Below are positions 9,801 through 18,604 of a stretch of 29,533 nt of DNA, in pieces (the first letter of the stretch is position 1; every line of letters begins with the position of its first letter). The DNA is from Corallochytrium limacisporum (lineage: Eukaryota; Opisthokonta). Both the position numbers and the translations under genes were made by a program. Location of the stretch: NCBI GenBank assembly GCA_002811645.1, contig PDIP01000094.1:97052-126584 (forward strand), written 5' to 3'. The notes beneath the pieces are model-generated. The model saw nothing but the letters and a program-made list of their open reading frames with translations. It had not been told where the DNA came from and did not search any database.

Positions 9801-12523
9801 CTTCCCTTCTCCTTGTCAACCTTGAAACCGACAAGGGCTTCTATTGGACCGGTTCCAGCCGGTGAACTGGTAGTGTCAACACTGGCGCGCAGTTCTTCTG
9901 ATTTTCTTATTTCGCCATTTCTGGGAGCGTTACCCGATGACGAATACGACCAGACCACCTCTTCAGGACCGGAGCCACAAACGATTTCCAGTCCACATCC
10001 AGTGGCAATTTCCTCCACAATTTGCTTCGCTGTCGCAGTGCCTGTTGGACGCAGCATGATCACCGGTTTCACTCCGCCTGTGTAAACGGACACAATTTCG
10101 TCGGCCTGGCTGCTGTCAGCCCTGTCAATGATACTCAGATTTGAAATATCCTTGAATTGGATCACATAATCCACGCCACTCTTAGATTTTAAGTGTGCTA
10201 GGTCCTCGTCACGTTTCAGGATATCAATAGCGTTCTTTTCAAGTGCAGGGTCGCACAGAATTAGGCGTCCGGGGGCCAAAACAATAGCACGCTTGGCCCA
10301 TGTCTTGACCAAGGCACCGGCCTTTTGCCGTAGCACAATTTTCACACTCGGTATCCACTTCTTATAAGGAACTGATTGGGGCGGACGGGAAATGATTTTC
10401 GGTTGGGCGACCGGGGTCATCTGCTTGTAACGGTGACTGCCACTGCTCGCGTTTCTGTTCAGTGTTAATCCCGTCCTAATATGTTCAAGGGAATTTGATC
10501 CTCTGGTCAATCTGCCGTCGTCAAAATCTTCTCGGATGGGATCAATGGACTTCCGATAGCCTTTGCTACCCAAACTTGTATTCGACCCAGTGTTCCGCAG
10601 AGTCAATGGTTCGCCAATACCAGGGGATGTAGCATCCGATACTCCAGCACTGAGGGCGGTGCCCCTTGAGGTTGGAGACCGCGTACGATTGAAGCGTGTA
10701 CGTGGCTGTGGATATACTTCGGACATCCGCTTAGACTTCATGGATCCAGTAGACATCGCCATGCTACCGATGGAACCACCACTAACAGTTCGCTTGTGCC
10801 CAGAACTGCGAAGCACACTTTCATTGGCTTGCCCCTCTCGGACTGGCTCGGTCTGCCTCAGTTCAGTTGCTGGTGCGGTGGCGATGCTGTCAACACGATC
10901 TGGTAGCCGCGTCAGACCGGGCACGGATGACACACTTTTCAAACGTTGCTGGTTAACAATGCCAGATCGTCCGGTACGTGGGGTGCCGCTATCACTGGAA
11001 TCTACGCTCTGGAATGGTGCGGGCCCGCCTTCATTGTCCAATGGGGTTCCCGGATGGCTCATCTCACCGTCGTCATCTCCGGACGCGTTCGGTACGTTGC
11101 TATCATGAGGACCCAGAGTAAGGCCAGCCAAAGGTCGGGGACTTGTGATCAATGTGTTCAATGAGCCAGAGCTGAGTTGACGGCCACTTCGCAGCAGCAA
11201 GCTGGACTGGGAATTACTACGGCTTGATGGCAGGCTGCGATTTGACTTCATAAAGTCAAGGGCTGGCAAAGACCCCCGAGCGTACCGTTGCCAGCTGTCG
11301 GTGTCTCTTGCCAGCGATTCCTCATCCGCCAGCATGGCGAAAATCCGGGCGACGTGCAACAGACCATCCATCTGGCTCTGAATCCACGCATCCCTGGTCT
11401 CTGTGTCTGTAATTTCCTTCGCCAGAAGCACCTGGATCATGTCCACTTGGGCAATGTGTTTCTCTCGATCGTCAAAGAAAACACTTGTGAGATCAATTTC
11501 GTCCTTACACCATTGGGACTGAACCACCCGAACAGCCTCTAGTATCTGAACGTTGTAGTCGAAATTGAACACATTCAGACTCCCATCACCAGAGTCTTCT
11601 TCAACGGTACACACAATGCCGTGTCGGGCCATACCACCAATCCACGGGTAGGTCTTTGCATCCATGATTGGACCCCGCACAATCTCACCTGCATCGATTC
11701 CCATTGATCGTCCGATCCGCGAGTACGCCATGAGACATGCTAGCTGCAAGTCCATGCTGTGTGTCGCATGCAGACCAGTGCACTGACCTTCATAGCCCGT
11801 ACGCCAACGAATCGCGAATGGACCAAACAACTCTGCGATGATCACGCCCAAGACGCGACGTAAGTGGACTTGCAGGACCTCTTCAGGTACCTGCTGATCC
11901 TGCGCACCATCTTCTCCGAATGCAGGCAATGCGTCAGCAAAAGTATGATGCAATGTCCCTTGCAACACCATGTCATGTACATCGCTCTTTGCCACTGCCA
12001 TGCTAGAGTCTAGTGACTGCTCATCGGCTCCCATCTGCACGCGCTGAGCAATGTCGTCCAACCGTTCCCTGAGGGAGGTAACGTATTTTCCACTCACATC
12101 TTCCCATGACGGGTTCTCTGCAACAAAACTCTCATGCAGCACGCTCCACAGAGAATTCAAACCACTGTGATTGCTAAACCTACCAGTATGAGGCTCGTTG
12201 CATACTTTCTTGATTGAACTGAACAAAATAGTGTCTTCGAACCGTTCAAAAATGCGCAAAGAACTGGTGCATTGGACCAACCCTTCTGCAGGTCCTATCC
12301 TAGGAAGACTTGAACCATTGTCTAATTTCCATTCCATCCATCTCATAACAAGAGGTACTTGCATTTCTGCATGCTCCGGTGCAGCAAACTCGACGCTGCC
12401 GTCGTAGGAAGTGCGGCCCGCCCTCATTGCTCCCCCTTCACCTTTCTGTTGCCTGCTGCCGGACACCTGGTTCTGCCGTGTCTGATCGACATTATCGTAG
12501 TCGGCCTTGGCTGCGTTCGACAT
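6899..12523 (-). CDS. Giant PH-like and ankyrin-repeat protein (1,874 aa)
   Basis: One uninterrupted frame encodes a modular protein. Residues about 50-430 form a globular, mostly helical region that I do not recognise (it includes LFGPFAIRWRTGYEG near 232-246). Residues about 430-715 are Ser/Thr/Arg-rich and probably disordered, with many SxxS and RxxS sites. Residues about 720-848 look like a PH-type domain (KTWAKRAIVLAPGRLILCD near 740-758, closed by a C-terminal helix). After an acidic linker, ankyrin repeats occupy about 1105-1250 and 1425-1865, for example GNMALHVATRHNDLPLVKEL, GTTPLIVAA and GNTPLHE, with long insertions between them. This suggests a membrane-associated scaffold binding lipid through PH and proteins through ankyrins; that role is inference. 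No enzymatic domain is visible. It is convergent with the small ORF at 6347. Confidence 0.88.
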   Translation of the reverse strand: MSNAAKADYDNVDQTRQNQVSGSRQQKGEGGAMRAGRTSYDGSVEFAAPEHAEMQVPLVMRWMEWKLDNGSSLPRIGPAEGLVQCTSSLRIFERFEDTILFSSIKKVCNEPHTGRFSNHSGLNSLWSVLHESFVAENPSWEDVSGKYVTSLRERLDDIAQRVQMGADEQSLDSSMAVAKSDVHDMVLQGTLHHTFADALPAFGEDGAQDQQVPEEVLQVHLRRVLGVIIAELFGPFAIRWRTGYEGQCTGLHATHSMDLQLACLMAYSRIGRSMGIDAGEIVRGPIMDAKTYPWIGGMARHGIVCTVEEDSGDGSLNVFNFDYNVQILEAVRVVQSQWCKDEIDLTSVFFDDREKHIAQVDMIQVLLAKEITDTETRDAWIQSQMDGLLHVARIFAMLADEESLARDTDSWQRYARGSLPALDFMKSNRSLPSSRSNSQSSLLLRSGRQLSSGSLNTLITSPRPLAGLTLGPHDSNVPNASGDDDGEMSHPGTPLDNEGGPAPFQSVDSSDSGTPRTGRSGIVNQQRLKSVSSVPGLTRLPDRVDSIATAPATELRQTEPVREGQANESVLRSSGHKRTVSGGSIGSMAMSTGSMKSKRMSEVYPQPRTRFNRTRSPTSRGTALSAGVSDATSPGIGEPLTLRNTGSNTSLGSKGYRKSIDPIREDFDDGRLTRGSNSLEHIRTGLTLNRNASSGSHRYKQMTPVAQPKIISRPPQSVPYKKWIPSVKIVLRQKAGALVKTWAKRAIVLAPGRLILCDPALEKNAIDILKRDEDLAHLKSKSGVDYVIQFKDISNLSIIDRADSSQADEIVSVYTGGVKPVIMLRPTGTATAKQIVEEIATGCGLEIVCGSGPEEVVWSYSSSGNAPRNGEIRKSEELRASVDTTSSPAGTGPIEALVGFKVDKEKGRKRRSRMSMMSHNSVMDTPDGESPRILFGDDDLLNEDASVPRTSDGDPSKTDVDPSKNDADSSENVQSVSHALVPKRVLTQSQSRRLAEVLKWGANPNARYRGKHPLTGHGHWPMIAEALRGVDTTGPRVGKNESVDDAIKSLSQRMSGNEAAVNLLIRAGVNMACLLRRHIAKTVGVQTIINIFLSCPEFGNVVGDDMEGLTVMHYIAAYGSVSQLRQALADPQFEVNRPMGPLRETPLLMAIRIKRQEHVMEMLRSKRMDVNVVDQKGNMALHVATRHNDLPLVKELETLGANLNSAGEDGDTPILTAIRMHHADIAKYLLMCGCDVNYVNSQGDQVLHVALRALHRLQREAIQDHHFDGFSELATDCGIDSKEQSSGNRKISGSKTGQSNAVALIPQYEHMILIMLNREASLHTSDGCGREETALIIELRRLGFLSGVGQALLAAQAAEDIPSARSETSGVRDSQGSQDDNSEYSPRLSLFKDIGGDIVGGEDGFMSMILMRMVEYDMSESNKAVNTADLLGTTPLIVAAQERNLRGMMLLLRGGADLTAHNDDGDTPLLALLRSLAGFTSFGSVQRLSGTIGDVPVRRTVAGDMSIASLSLRPSFLRGSLGSFAPDATSALQGVSAHARHRLQEQQEALNTVFEEILNDPGLNQALQQQQNVTGERIVHLMARQGMAELTMKVLDRYPDQVIARTENGAYPIHYASRGLQPEMVTILLDQAPMTVDARTTTSGNTPLHEVVIGLHAVIAYLDPDQSMDESNSKQRTTAGPPSGDSGNSGSVPCALDDSEIKTVRDFAFTRAAQCVNMLVRGDAYEHQWNFSGMSPMHTCLSLAGAEELLNTLKAAESGDVFDINQRTLQSLTPLMLVTKDDNVTALKLLLSWGAQTECMSTSDRRNVLHHAMLNDATDCATEMVTKHPNLKNLWQRKDAWGNYPADLADEGNEALCDLIKSMKLPTKGSIITA

Positions 12524-13828
12524 AGTTGACTACCTATTACACTGGGGTTCCACCCCATTCAAAACATTTGTTCCTTACGAATAGATCATCCTTGCAGTAA
12601 ACTGCTGCACTTTCCAGCATCTGGTTAATGTGTTCAATGTCATATTGCAATGCACTCGAAGAGAATTGCGTCAACGCTCAAATACCTCTGTTCACTGAAA
12701 CAGACATCGATCCCAAGGTTGGCACTCCCACTTCATGAAAGTCTGAGTCCTGCTCGTACGTACTATTGCCCGTAGCGGTCCCCATTGTACACAGCAGCAT
12801 CAAACACAAAATAACACGCTCACCCGTCGGCTGAGGACTTCCAGCGGGGTGAGAGTCTACCGTCAACACCCCGCCTCCCTCCCACTGCCTTACCCTTTTT
12901 TTGCCATTCGGAAGCAACCGCATACCTTGTCTGTTTGGGTCACCGGGAGCCAAAAAAGAAACAATTGCCCAGGGACCCCCCACCAACCGGCACCAGCCCA
13001 CCAACCAGCCCAAGCGACGACGACCCTGGACTCTGGCGAGAGAAACAGGACGGCCGAAGAAATTGGAAAACAATGGGTTCAGCTCGTCTCCCCTCCCCTG
13101 CCTTCCTTCTCCTTTTCCCTTTCCCCATGTTCCAGGGCGGAAACAAGGCCATACGTTCACAACTTCTCCCAACAGGCTCTTTGTTTCCGTCCTCCCCCCC
13201 CCCCCTCCGTTGCTCTGTCGGACATTCCTTCCTATCCAGAGCGGCTAGTTTCGATATGTGTTTTTTTTTTGGTCAATTCATTTGTCGTCCTCACCAACCA
13301 CCTCCGTCGTTCTCACTTGGATTGTTGCCGTCCCTCCCGGTTGAATCGTTTGATTCGAGAGCGTCTGGTGCCCAGGACTCTCCTGCGACAACGGACGGCT
13401 AAGGGGCCAGAGGGGGAGGGGAGAGGGACAAGGCGGGAACCCGGAGGAGGGTTCGGCCGGGTCGGAACGAGCGGAAAGGGGCTCCCGTCCGGTCGCGCCA
13501 AGAATGGGCCCGCCTCTCCGAACCCAGCGCGGGGGGTCTAATTTTAAACCACCTCCCTTATGGGCAACTGGGTGGGTGTGTCACTGCGCATCGCTACTGA
13601 TACGCGTGGGTGGGTTTTCAGCGGGCATCACCATGCTCATCATCACCGATGATGTTTGACAGAAAGACCTACTCTATGACAGATAGAGAAATTTATGGTA
13701 TAATGCTATATGGATGTCTAAGATGGTGTTCGTATGTAGGTTACGGAGTAAAAACGTGCTGCTGCTCACTGGCATGCATTCCACTGGCGCTTGCGTCAAC
13801 GGTACATTTCTTCTCCCAACGGGCTCCT
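12524..13828. other. Intergenic region upstream of the PH-ankyrin gene
   Basis: This 1.3-kb stretch separates two minus-strand genes. It must hold the 3' end of the hydrolase gene and the promoter of the PH-ankyrin gene. It contains a pyrimidine-rich zone (about 13090-13210, with 12 C at 13194-13205), a 10-T run at 13261-13270 and a GC-rich segment around 13400-13540. The open frames start with GTG or have low-complexity translations, and none resembles a known protein. I see no RNA gene. Confidence 0.55.
13194..13205. repeat. C12 homopolymer
   Basis: Twelve consecutive C within a pyrimidine-rich stretch, about 670 bp upstream of the PH-ankyrin start codon. Confidence 0.9.
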
Positions 13829-15055
13829 TCAAAACTGGGTGCGCATCTTCTCGAAGTCACGACGCATCTGTTCGGTCTCAAGTTCAATAACCTTCTCCTC
13901 CTGAGCTTCCCGTCCGTGGCGCATGACCACACCGTCCGCTCCATCGCTTGAGGACCGGTCGTCGTCCTCGGCCTCATCGCCTTCTGTATTCATTCCCGGG
14001 AAAGTCTTCTTGCGTTCCTCTTCAGCATCCTGGAAGATATACATCTGCACGACAGCCTCCTGGAATACGGGTACCATCTTGACGGAGAAGATGGCATCGA
14101 AGTTATAGATCAACTGGTTGTTCAAGCTGATCTCATTCTTCCACCGGTTGTTGTTCTCACGGGCGAGGCTCACAAACTTATCGCCAACCCAGGTCATTAC
14201 ACGAGTGGCTTTCCAGCTGTGATTGATGTTACGTCCCCATTCGAACTCTTCTTTCTCTGCGTGCCATTGGTGGACAAAGAATGGGTAGTCCCGGGCCTCC
14301 ATAGACGAAACGAACAGCATGCCATTGCGGTCACGGTTGTGGGTGGTGTCCCGGAAGAACTTGTTAATAATGGGTTCGGACTGGTAACGCTCAACGCTCA
14401 GAGAGTGCATATGGGCGTGCAGGCACATGGATTCGTCCTGCACCCAGTCAATGTACTCCTGTGGAGCATCACCCCACAACTGGGTGTCACGAGGATCGAC
14501 TGTGAAGTTCAGAGGCAAGGACAGATCGAGAGAATCCGTGTCAGTGAAGACATCGTGGCCAGCCACAATATGAGTAAAGACTTGGAATCCGAGACAGGTG
14601 CCCCACAGGGGGTAAACATTGCCGTCCTCATTCTCACGTCGTGCCTTGTTGAAGATGTAATTGGCAGTGATGTAGGCCGGATGACTTTCGTCGAGATCAA
14701 GACCACCTGGGTATACAATGGCGTTCACACGCTCGAAGATATAGTCGACTTCCTCGACAGTGTAATCATAGAGGATGGGCACAATACGGGCACCGCCACT
14801 CTCGAGCCACTTGACGTAGCTGGCCGCGATGAAGCTCTTACCAATGTGTTTAAAGGACTCGGGAAGCTCCTGTGCGATGATGCCAATCACGGGACCCCAC
14901 TGGTCCTCCTTTGGGACGGGTCGGGCGCCAGTTTTAGGGTTTACGGGCAGATCGTGAATGGGCTTACCCATTGTGTCTACCAGAGTGCGGTCAATGGGGA
15001 CGCCAGCCACACCAAGAGCAAGGGACAGAGCCCCGATAAGCTTAGTCAACTGCAT
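13829..15055 (-). CDS. Gamma-glutamyl hydrolase (secreted/vacuolar, class I glutamine amidotransferase fold)
   Basis: The 408-residue product is a gamma-glutamyl hydrolase (peptidase family C26), which trims poly-gamma-glutamate tails from folates in the vacuole, lysosome or outside the cell. I chose the Met at 15055 because it begins a typical signal peptide (MQLTKLIGALSLALGVAG). The frame is open to 15313, but those 86 residues are not family-like. Catalytic Cys154 lies in LWGTCLGFQ, the catalytic His is H265 in QWHAEK (the family usually has HPEK), and the substrate-side motif IVYPGG is at 113-118. The match extends to NHSWKA..., the family's conserved distal block. After about residue 340 there is an acidic, probably coiled extension of ~65 residues absent from the human enzyme. 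Confidence 0.92.
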   Translation of the reverse strand: MQLTKLIGALSLALGVAGVPIDRTLVDTMGKPIHDLPVNPKTGARPVPKEDQWGPVIGIIAQELPESFKHIGKSFIAASYVKWLESGGARIVPILYDYTVEEVDYIFERVNAIVYPGGLDLDESHPAYITANYIFNKARRENEDGNVYPLWGTCLGFQVFTHIVAGHDVFTDTDSLDLSLPLNFTVDPRDTQLWGDAPQEYIDWVQDESMCLHAHMHSLSVERYQSEPIINKFFRDTTHNRDRNGMLFVSSMEARDYPFFVHQWHAEKEEFEWGRNINHSWKATRVMTWVGDKFVSLARENNNRWKNEISLNNQLIYNFDAIFSVKMVPVFQEAVVQMYIFQDAEEERKKTFPGMNTEGDEAEDDDRSSSDGADGVVMRHGREAQEEKVIELETEQMRRDFEKMRTQF

Positions 15056-16390
15056 GTTATGATCTGCACTATGTCGCTGCGGAAGATATTGTGGGTATAG
15101 GGCGCGCAGTCGCGATATTGCATGGAGGGCGCCGAACCTGAAGTACCTGATCCGTACCGGTGTGTGAGAGCGGACAGTGAAACAGTCAACCATATCCGTG
15201 GTCCGCTTGTTGTGTACCGACTGACAGTGTTTGGTTCCGATGTTCCCACTGTCCGCACCATCGCCCACATCAGAACTTTGACCCCATGGATCTCTCCCTT
15301 CGGTGTGCAGCATACAAAAAGACCAAACAGGAGAACCGCCGACACATTTCTTTGTTTGTCTCGCGACCTCCGTCCAGTCCCACTGACACTCACTGCTCGC
15401 AAATGTATACAGATATGGTATGTTAGTCTGCGCTCAATACTGCGGCAGTGTCAGTCCCACCCACTCGCAGATTCTTTCATCGCAAATTGCTGTCTCAATC
15501 TTCTGCTGCAATTGCTTCTTCTTCCCCCAATGCGTGTGCCATGGAATACGAAAATTCTTTCTACAAACCCATTTGGTGCACTGGCTGAAAACGGCTGGGG
15601 TTCCCCTGTCCTCCGGAGAGTCCTTGGTGTGGCGCACGAATAGATTGCACACACTCACATCTGACAAACCCGCACCCACGCTCAAGTTCTTCGGTGTACT
15701 GCTGCAAAAGGTGGACCGGGCTGGTCAGTCCGTATGGATCAGCACTTGTCGTTTCTGCATGCTAACAATCACCATCAACAGTGACATTCCACAAGTGTCC
15801 GTACACTGTTTGCAGTGAGCACGCTACAAGAGAATCTGTTTGGAAACGAGACATATCACACCCCAAACATATATGTCAAGGGATCGAGATACGACTTCTA
15901 CTGGTGAAATTGCTGAATCATCATACGCACGGCACAAGACCCACGCAATTATTGATGCCTGTGACTTGGAATGCTGGATGCAAAAGCCGCCTCGCCAGCG
16001 TGTTCAGGCAGAGCATCGAAAGCCCCGGATTGCTCATCATTGTGTGGGAACTGCGTCTCTTTCTATACAAAGGCAATGGTGCAAATCAGATGTTTGCAAA
16101 CGGCCTCGGTGTGGGAAAGGGGGAGGGGACGGGCAAACAACAGCGGAGAGCAGGGTAGGGTACGGCGAGCCCGGGACACGTGCGCGCCACAGTACTGGGT
16201 GACCCGCCATAAACAAAAATTCAAACAGACTCCGCGTACGAGAATTCGGCCCCGATCCGTGGAAAAGAGATTGACGGGACGATGAGTAAAGTAGACTCTC
16301 ATTGACTCAACACCTTTCGTTCTTGCATCATTCCTGAGGACCACCAGTACATCAGTATGATAACGAAGAAGCCTGTGAGCACTAAGCAAA
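15056..16390. other. Intergenic region upstream of gamma-glutamyl hydrolase
   Basis: No gene can be supported here. The first few hundred bases should contain the promoter and leader of the minus-strand hydrolase gene. Open frames on both strands are short, overlap each other and have no recognisable motif. A CACGTG palindrome occurs near 16176 without obvious context. The right edge abuts the second copy of the dispersed repeat. Confidence 0.5.
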
Positions 16391-16497
16391 GTGGTACGTG
16401 ATACATGTATTATGGCCAGCTTTTTAACCGGCCGTATGCTCTTAGATAGTCCCAGTACGTGGGAAAAGGTGACATTGAAAACACCCCCCCCCCCCCC
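16391..16497. repeat. Dispersed repeat, copy 2 (C run enters assembly gap)
   Basis: This matches bases 1-107 with a single substitution, in direct orientation, 16,390 bp from copy 1. Its left boundary against unique DNA (ACTAAGCAAA|GTGGTACGTG) is visible here but not at copy 1. The terminal C run is 14 long when the sequence stops at the Ns. Confidence 0.9.
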
Positions 16498-16689
16498 NNN
16501 NNNNNNNNNNNNNNNNNNNNNNNNNNNNNNNNNNNNNNNNNNNNNNNNNNNNNNNNNNNNNNNNNNNNNNNNNNNNNNNNNNNNNNNNNNNNNNNNNNNN
16601 NNNNNNNNNNNNNNNNNNNNNNNNNNNNNNNNNNNNNNNNNNNNNNNNNNNNNNNNNNNNNNNNNNNNNNNNNNNNNNNNNNNNNNNNN
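16498..16689. other. Assembly gap (192 N)
   Basis: A run of 192 N that begins inside the C homopolymer of repeat copy 2. The sequence resumes with CCCGGGGGAGACCGGGG. Failure to read through the C run is the likely cause. The gap length may be an estimate. Confidence 0.99.
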
Positions 16690-18438
16690 CCCGGGGGAGA
16701 CCGGGGTCTTTCTGCTTAGTTATCGGACGGTCATAGTCTTGGGTCATAAGCCCATATGCAATGCTGGGCAGCCACCGGTGCCCCATTCGGGTAAAAGCCC
16801 CCTTAGGTTCAGTACCGGCTGGTCCTACCAAAACTTGCAAGCTACTTCCTTTGCAATGTGTTCACTCAGGCCAGACGTTCCCAATCGCTGTCGTCCATTG
16901 CTACGTTGATGGTAGGTGGTGACTACAATAGACAGTCCGAAGTGGTGAAAGACGTCATCTCCTGGAAGGATTTTTGGAGATCCGACTCGAACGCGTTTGG
17001 ATGCTGAGGTGATCCACAACGGATCTATGTTTCCCAGATGTCGGTCTGCTAGCTCCCTCCATAAAGCAGTGTTATTTTGACATCTAGCGAAGTCGAACGC
17101 TGTCAATAAAATGAGAACGAGAGACATCCATCCATGCTCTCCAGGTGCGGATGATGCTGCCTTCCACTGCCACCAAGTTTCGCCAACAGCGCATCACACT
17201 CCCAGCAGCAGCAACGGCGCCAAGAGCTGAGTGACATCAAGTTGAATCCAAATATACGTCGATTTTACCACCACAACAGAACATCTAATCTCGAGAATCC
17301 GTTCGGTGATCATAAAGTCTTGCATCAACGGGTGTTGACATTTAATGGGGAAACTCATAGGCGTTTGTGCCCAGGGAGCTCACTACAACAGGGGCATCCA
17401 TGCAGCCACCACTTGGCGCCAAAAATATCGCAGTGAACCTAACCCAGCTCGCACCCCTCCAGCGTAGGTCGTAATTCTTACTTATGTCATTAAGACTTGG
17501 TTAAGGCATCACCAGGCGCAGGCAACGCTGAAAAATCAGTTGAATCCTCCTTTGCCTCAATGTCCATCTACTTTTTCCATCCCAGCCCAACCCATGTTCC
17601 CTCTCCCTGTGCCACGTCTCCCTCCCCAGTGCAAAACAAACCCGAAGATCCCGTGCACAGCGGGCACTTCCCTTGACACACCGCATGGGAAGGGGCCGGG
17701 GACTCTGGGGTTGGGACGGAAGGGACCCGCGGCGGGCAGCTGTTGTGGGCATTGCTCCCCAGCGCCGATCCGGGAAGAGGAGAGCGATCCGGTTGGCCAA
17801 GAAAAAGCAGGCACAAAAACCCCCCACACTCTTCCCCCGTTCCCTACTTGCCTGTCGCAGTTAGTATCGGAGTCAGAGTCGGGACGGAGGGTTTTGAAAA
17901 CCTTGGGTGCCCGACTTCACCAGGGGTCCCATCCCCCGAGCCTTGAGTTGGAGTTTCTATTTTTGTTTTGGGTCTCCCGCCTGGCTTCCCATTCGACGAC
18001 CATTTCGATACTGAGGTCTCCAGCGAAAATTGCAAAATGGAGCCAGGGCCAAGAGTTCAGAGAAACCAACCGAAATCCGCGGGCAGAAACTGTGTATTCA
18101 AACAAACGGGCCGATTCATGTCATTCAACATCATCGCCTCACTCTTCCCCCATCTGAGGGCCGGTAAGATCAGGGCTGCCCAGTTTCGTAAGCGGGAAAG
18201 ATTGGGTAGGAAACCAGTCACCCCCTCCAAAACCAAACCTCCCCCCCCTCTTTCCTCCCCTCCCGTCTTCAAGGGCCAAATGACCACCTCCAGCCCAGTG
18301 GCCTGCAGAAACACGCAACCAGTGGAAACCGGTTGAAATCATTCGTGTCGCGGGAGATCGCGATTTCGGACGAGAAGGAGGCTTCGCAGCGTCACGGTTA
18401 TGATGTAGCGTCGTGTTCAGCGCAACCGTTTTGGTACT

Positions 18439-18537
18439 ATGTGTTCTTTTACAGGCGAACCGTCTAGTTTGGGAAGGTATTTAGAGATTCCTAGCGCCAG
18501 TAGGAAAGAAGACGAGGCCCAAGGCAATTACTTCTGA
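18439..18537 (+). promoter_or_regulatory. Upstream ORF (32 codons) in the SPX-MFS leader
   Basis: ATG at 18439 opens a 32-codon frame that closes at TGA 18535-18537, 67 bases before the transporter start codon and in a different frame. If transcribed and retained, it could reduce translation of the phosphate transporter. A possible 3' splice site (TTTTACAG, ending at 18454) lies just after its ATG, so splicing of a leader intron would remove this start. Existence in mRNA is unproven. Confidence 0.35.
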
Positions 18538-18547
18538 GTCAACAGGC

Positions 18548-18556
18548 ATGGCATAA
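18548..18556 (+). promoter_or_regulatory. Minimal upstream ORF ATG-GCA-TAA
   Basis: A two-codon upstream ORF lies 48 bases before the SPX-MFS start codon. Its TAA is in frame with the main ORF, which confirms that the transporter cannot start further upstream in this frame. Very short uORFs can stall or re-route scanning ribosomes. Whether it acts here is unknown. Confidence 0.35.
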
Positions 18557-18604
18557 ACGGGCATAGTTTGGCCAACGGGCAAGTCTCTGTACAGACCTGC
18601 AACA

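Larger units (their letters stand above)
16690..18604. other. Gene-free region and SPX-MFS leader
   Basis: No supported coding gene. The longest plus-strand frame (from about 17540) lacks an ATG and is Pro/Ser-rich with no domain. A C-rich pyrimidine stretch at 18239-18264 lies about 350 bp upstream of the transporter start. The final ~170 bp contain two upstream ORFs. A GTAAGA donor-like site at 18164 and a TTCTTTTACAG acceptor-like site ending at 18454 could bound a 291-nt leader intron. Confidence 0.5.

Noticed and set aside
12849-13541. 230-codon plus-strand open frame
   Set aside because: It starts at GTG, is Pro/Ser/Arg-rich from GC- and pyrimidine-rich DNA, and overlaps other equally plausible frames. 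No family resemblance.
14219-15100. 293-codon plus-strand frame opposite gamma-glutamyl hydrolase
   Set aside because: It is a shadow of the strongly conserved hydrolase coding strand and has no features of its own.
15056-15313. 86-residue N-terminal extension of gamma-glutamyl hydrolase
   Set aside because: The frame is open to an ATG at 15313, but the internal Met at 15055 starts a typical signal peptide that would be buried by the extension, and the extra residues are not family-like.
1-16497. The two repeat copies as LTRs of one 16-kb retrotransposon
   Set aside because: The DNA between them carries ordinary host genes and no gag, pol, primer-binding site or polypurine tract tied to the copies. 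They are more likely independent insertions.
17540-18157. 205-codon plus-strand open frame
   Set aside because: It begins at TTG, has low-complexity Pro/Ser content and no motif. It is not credible as a eukaryotic gene.
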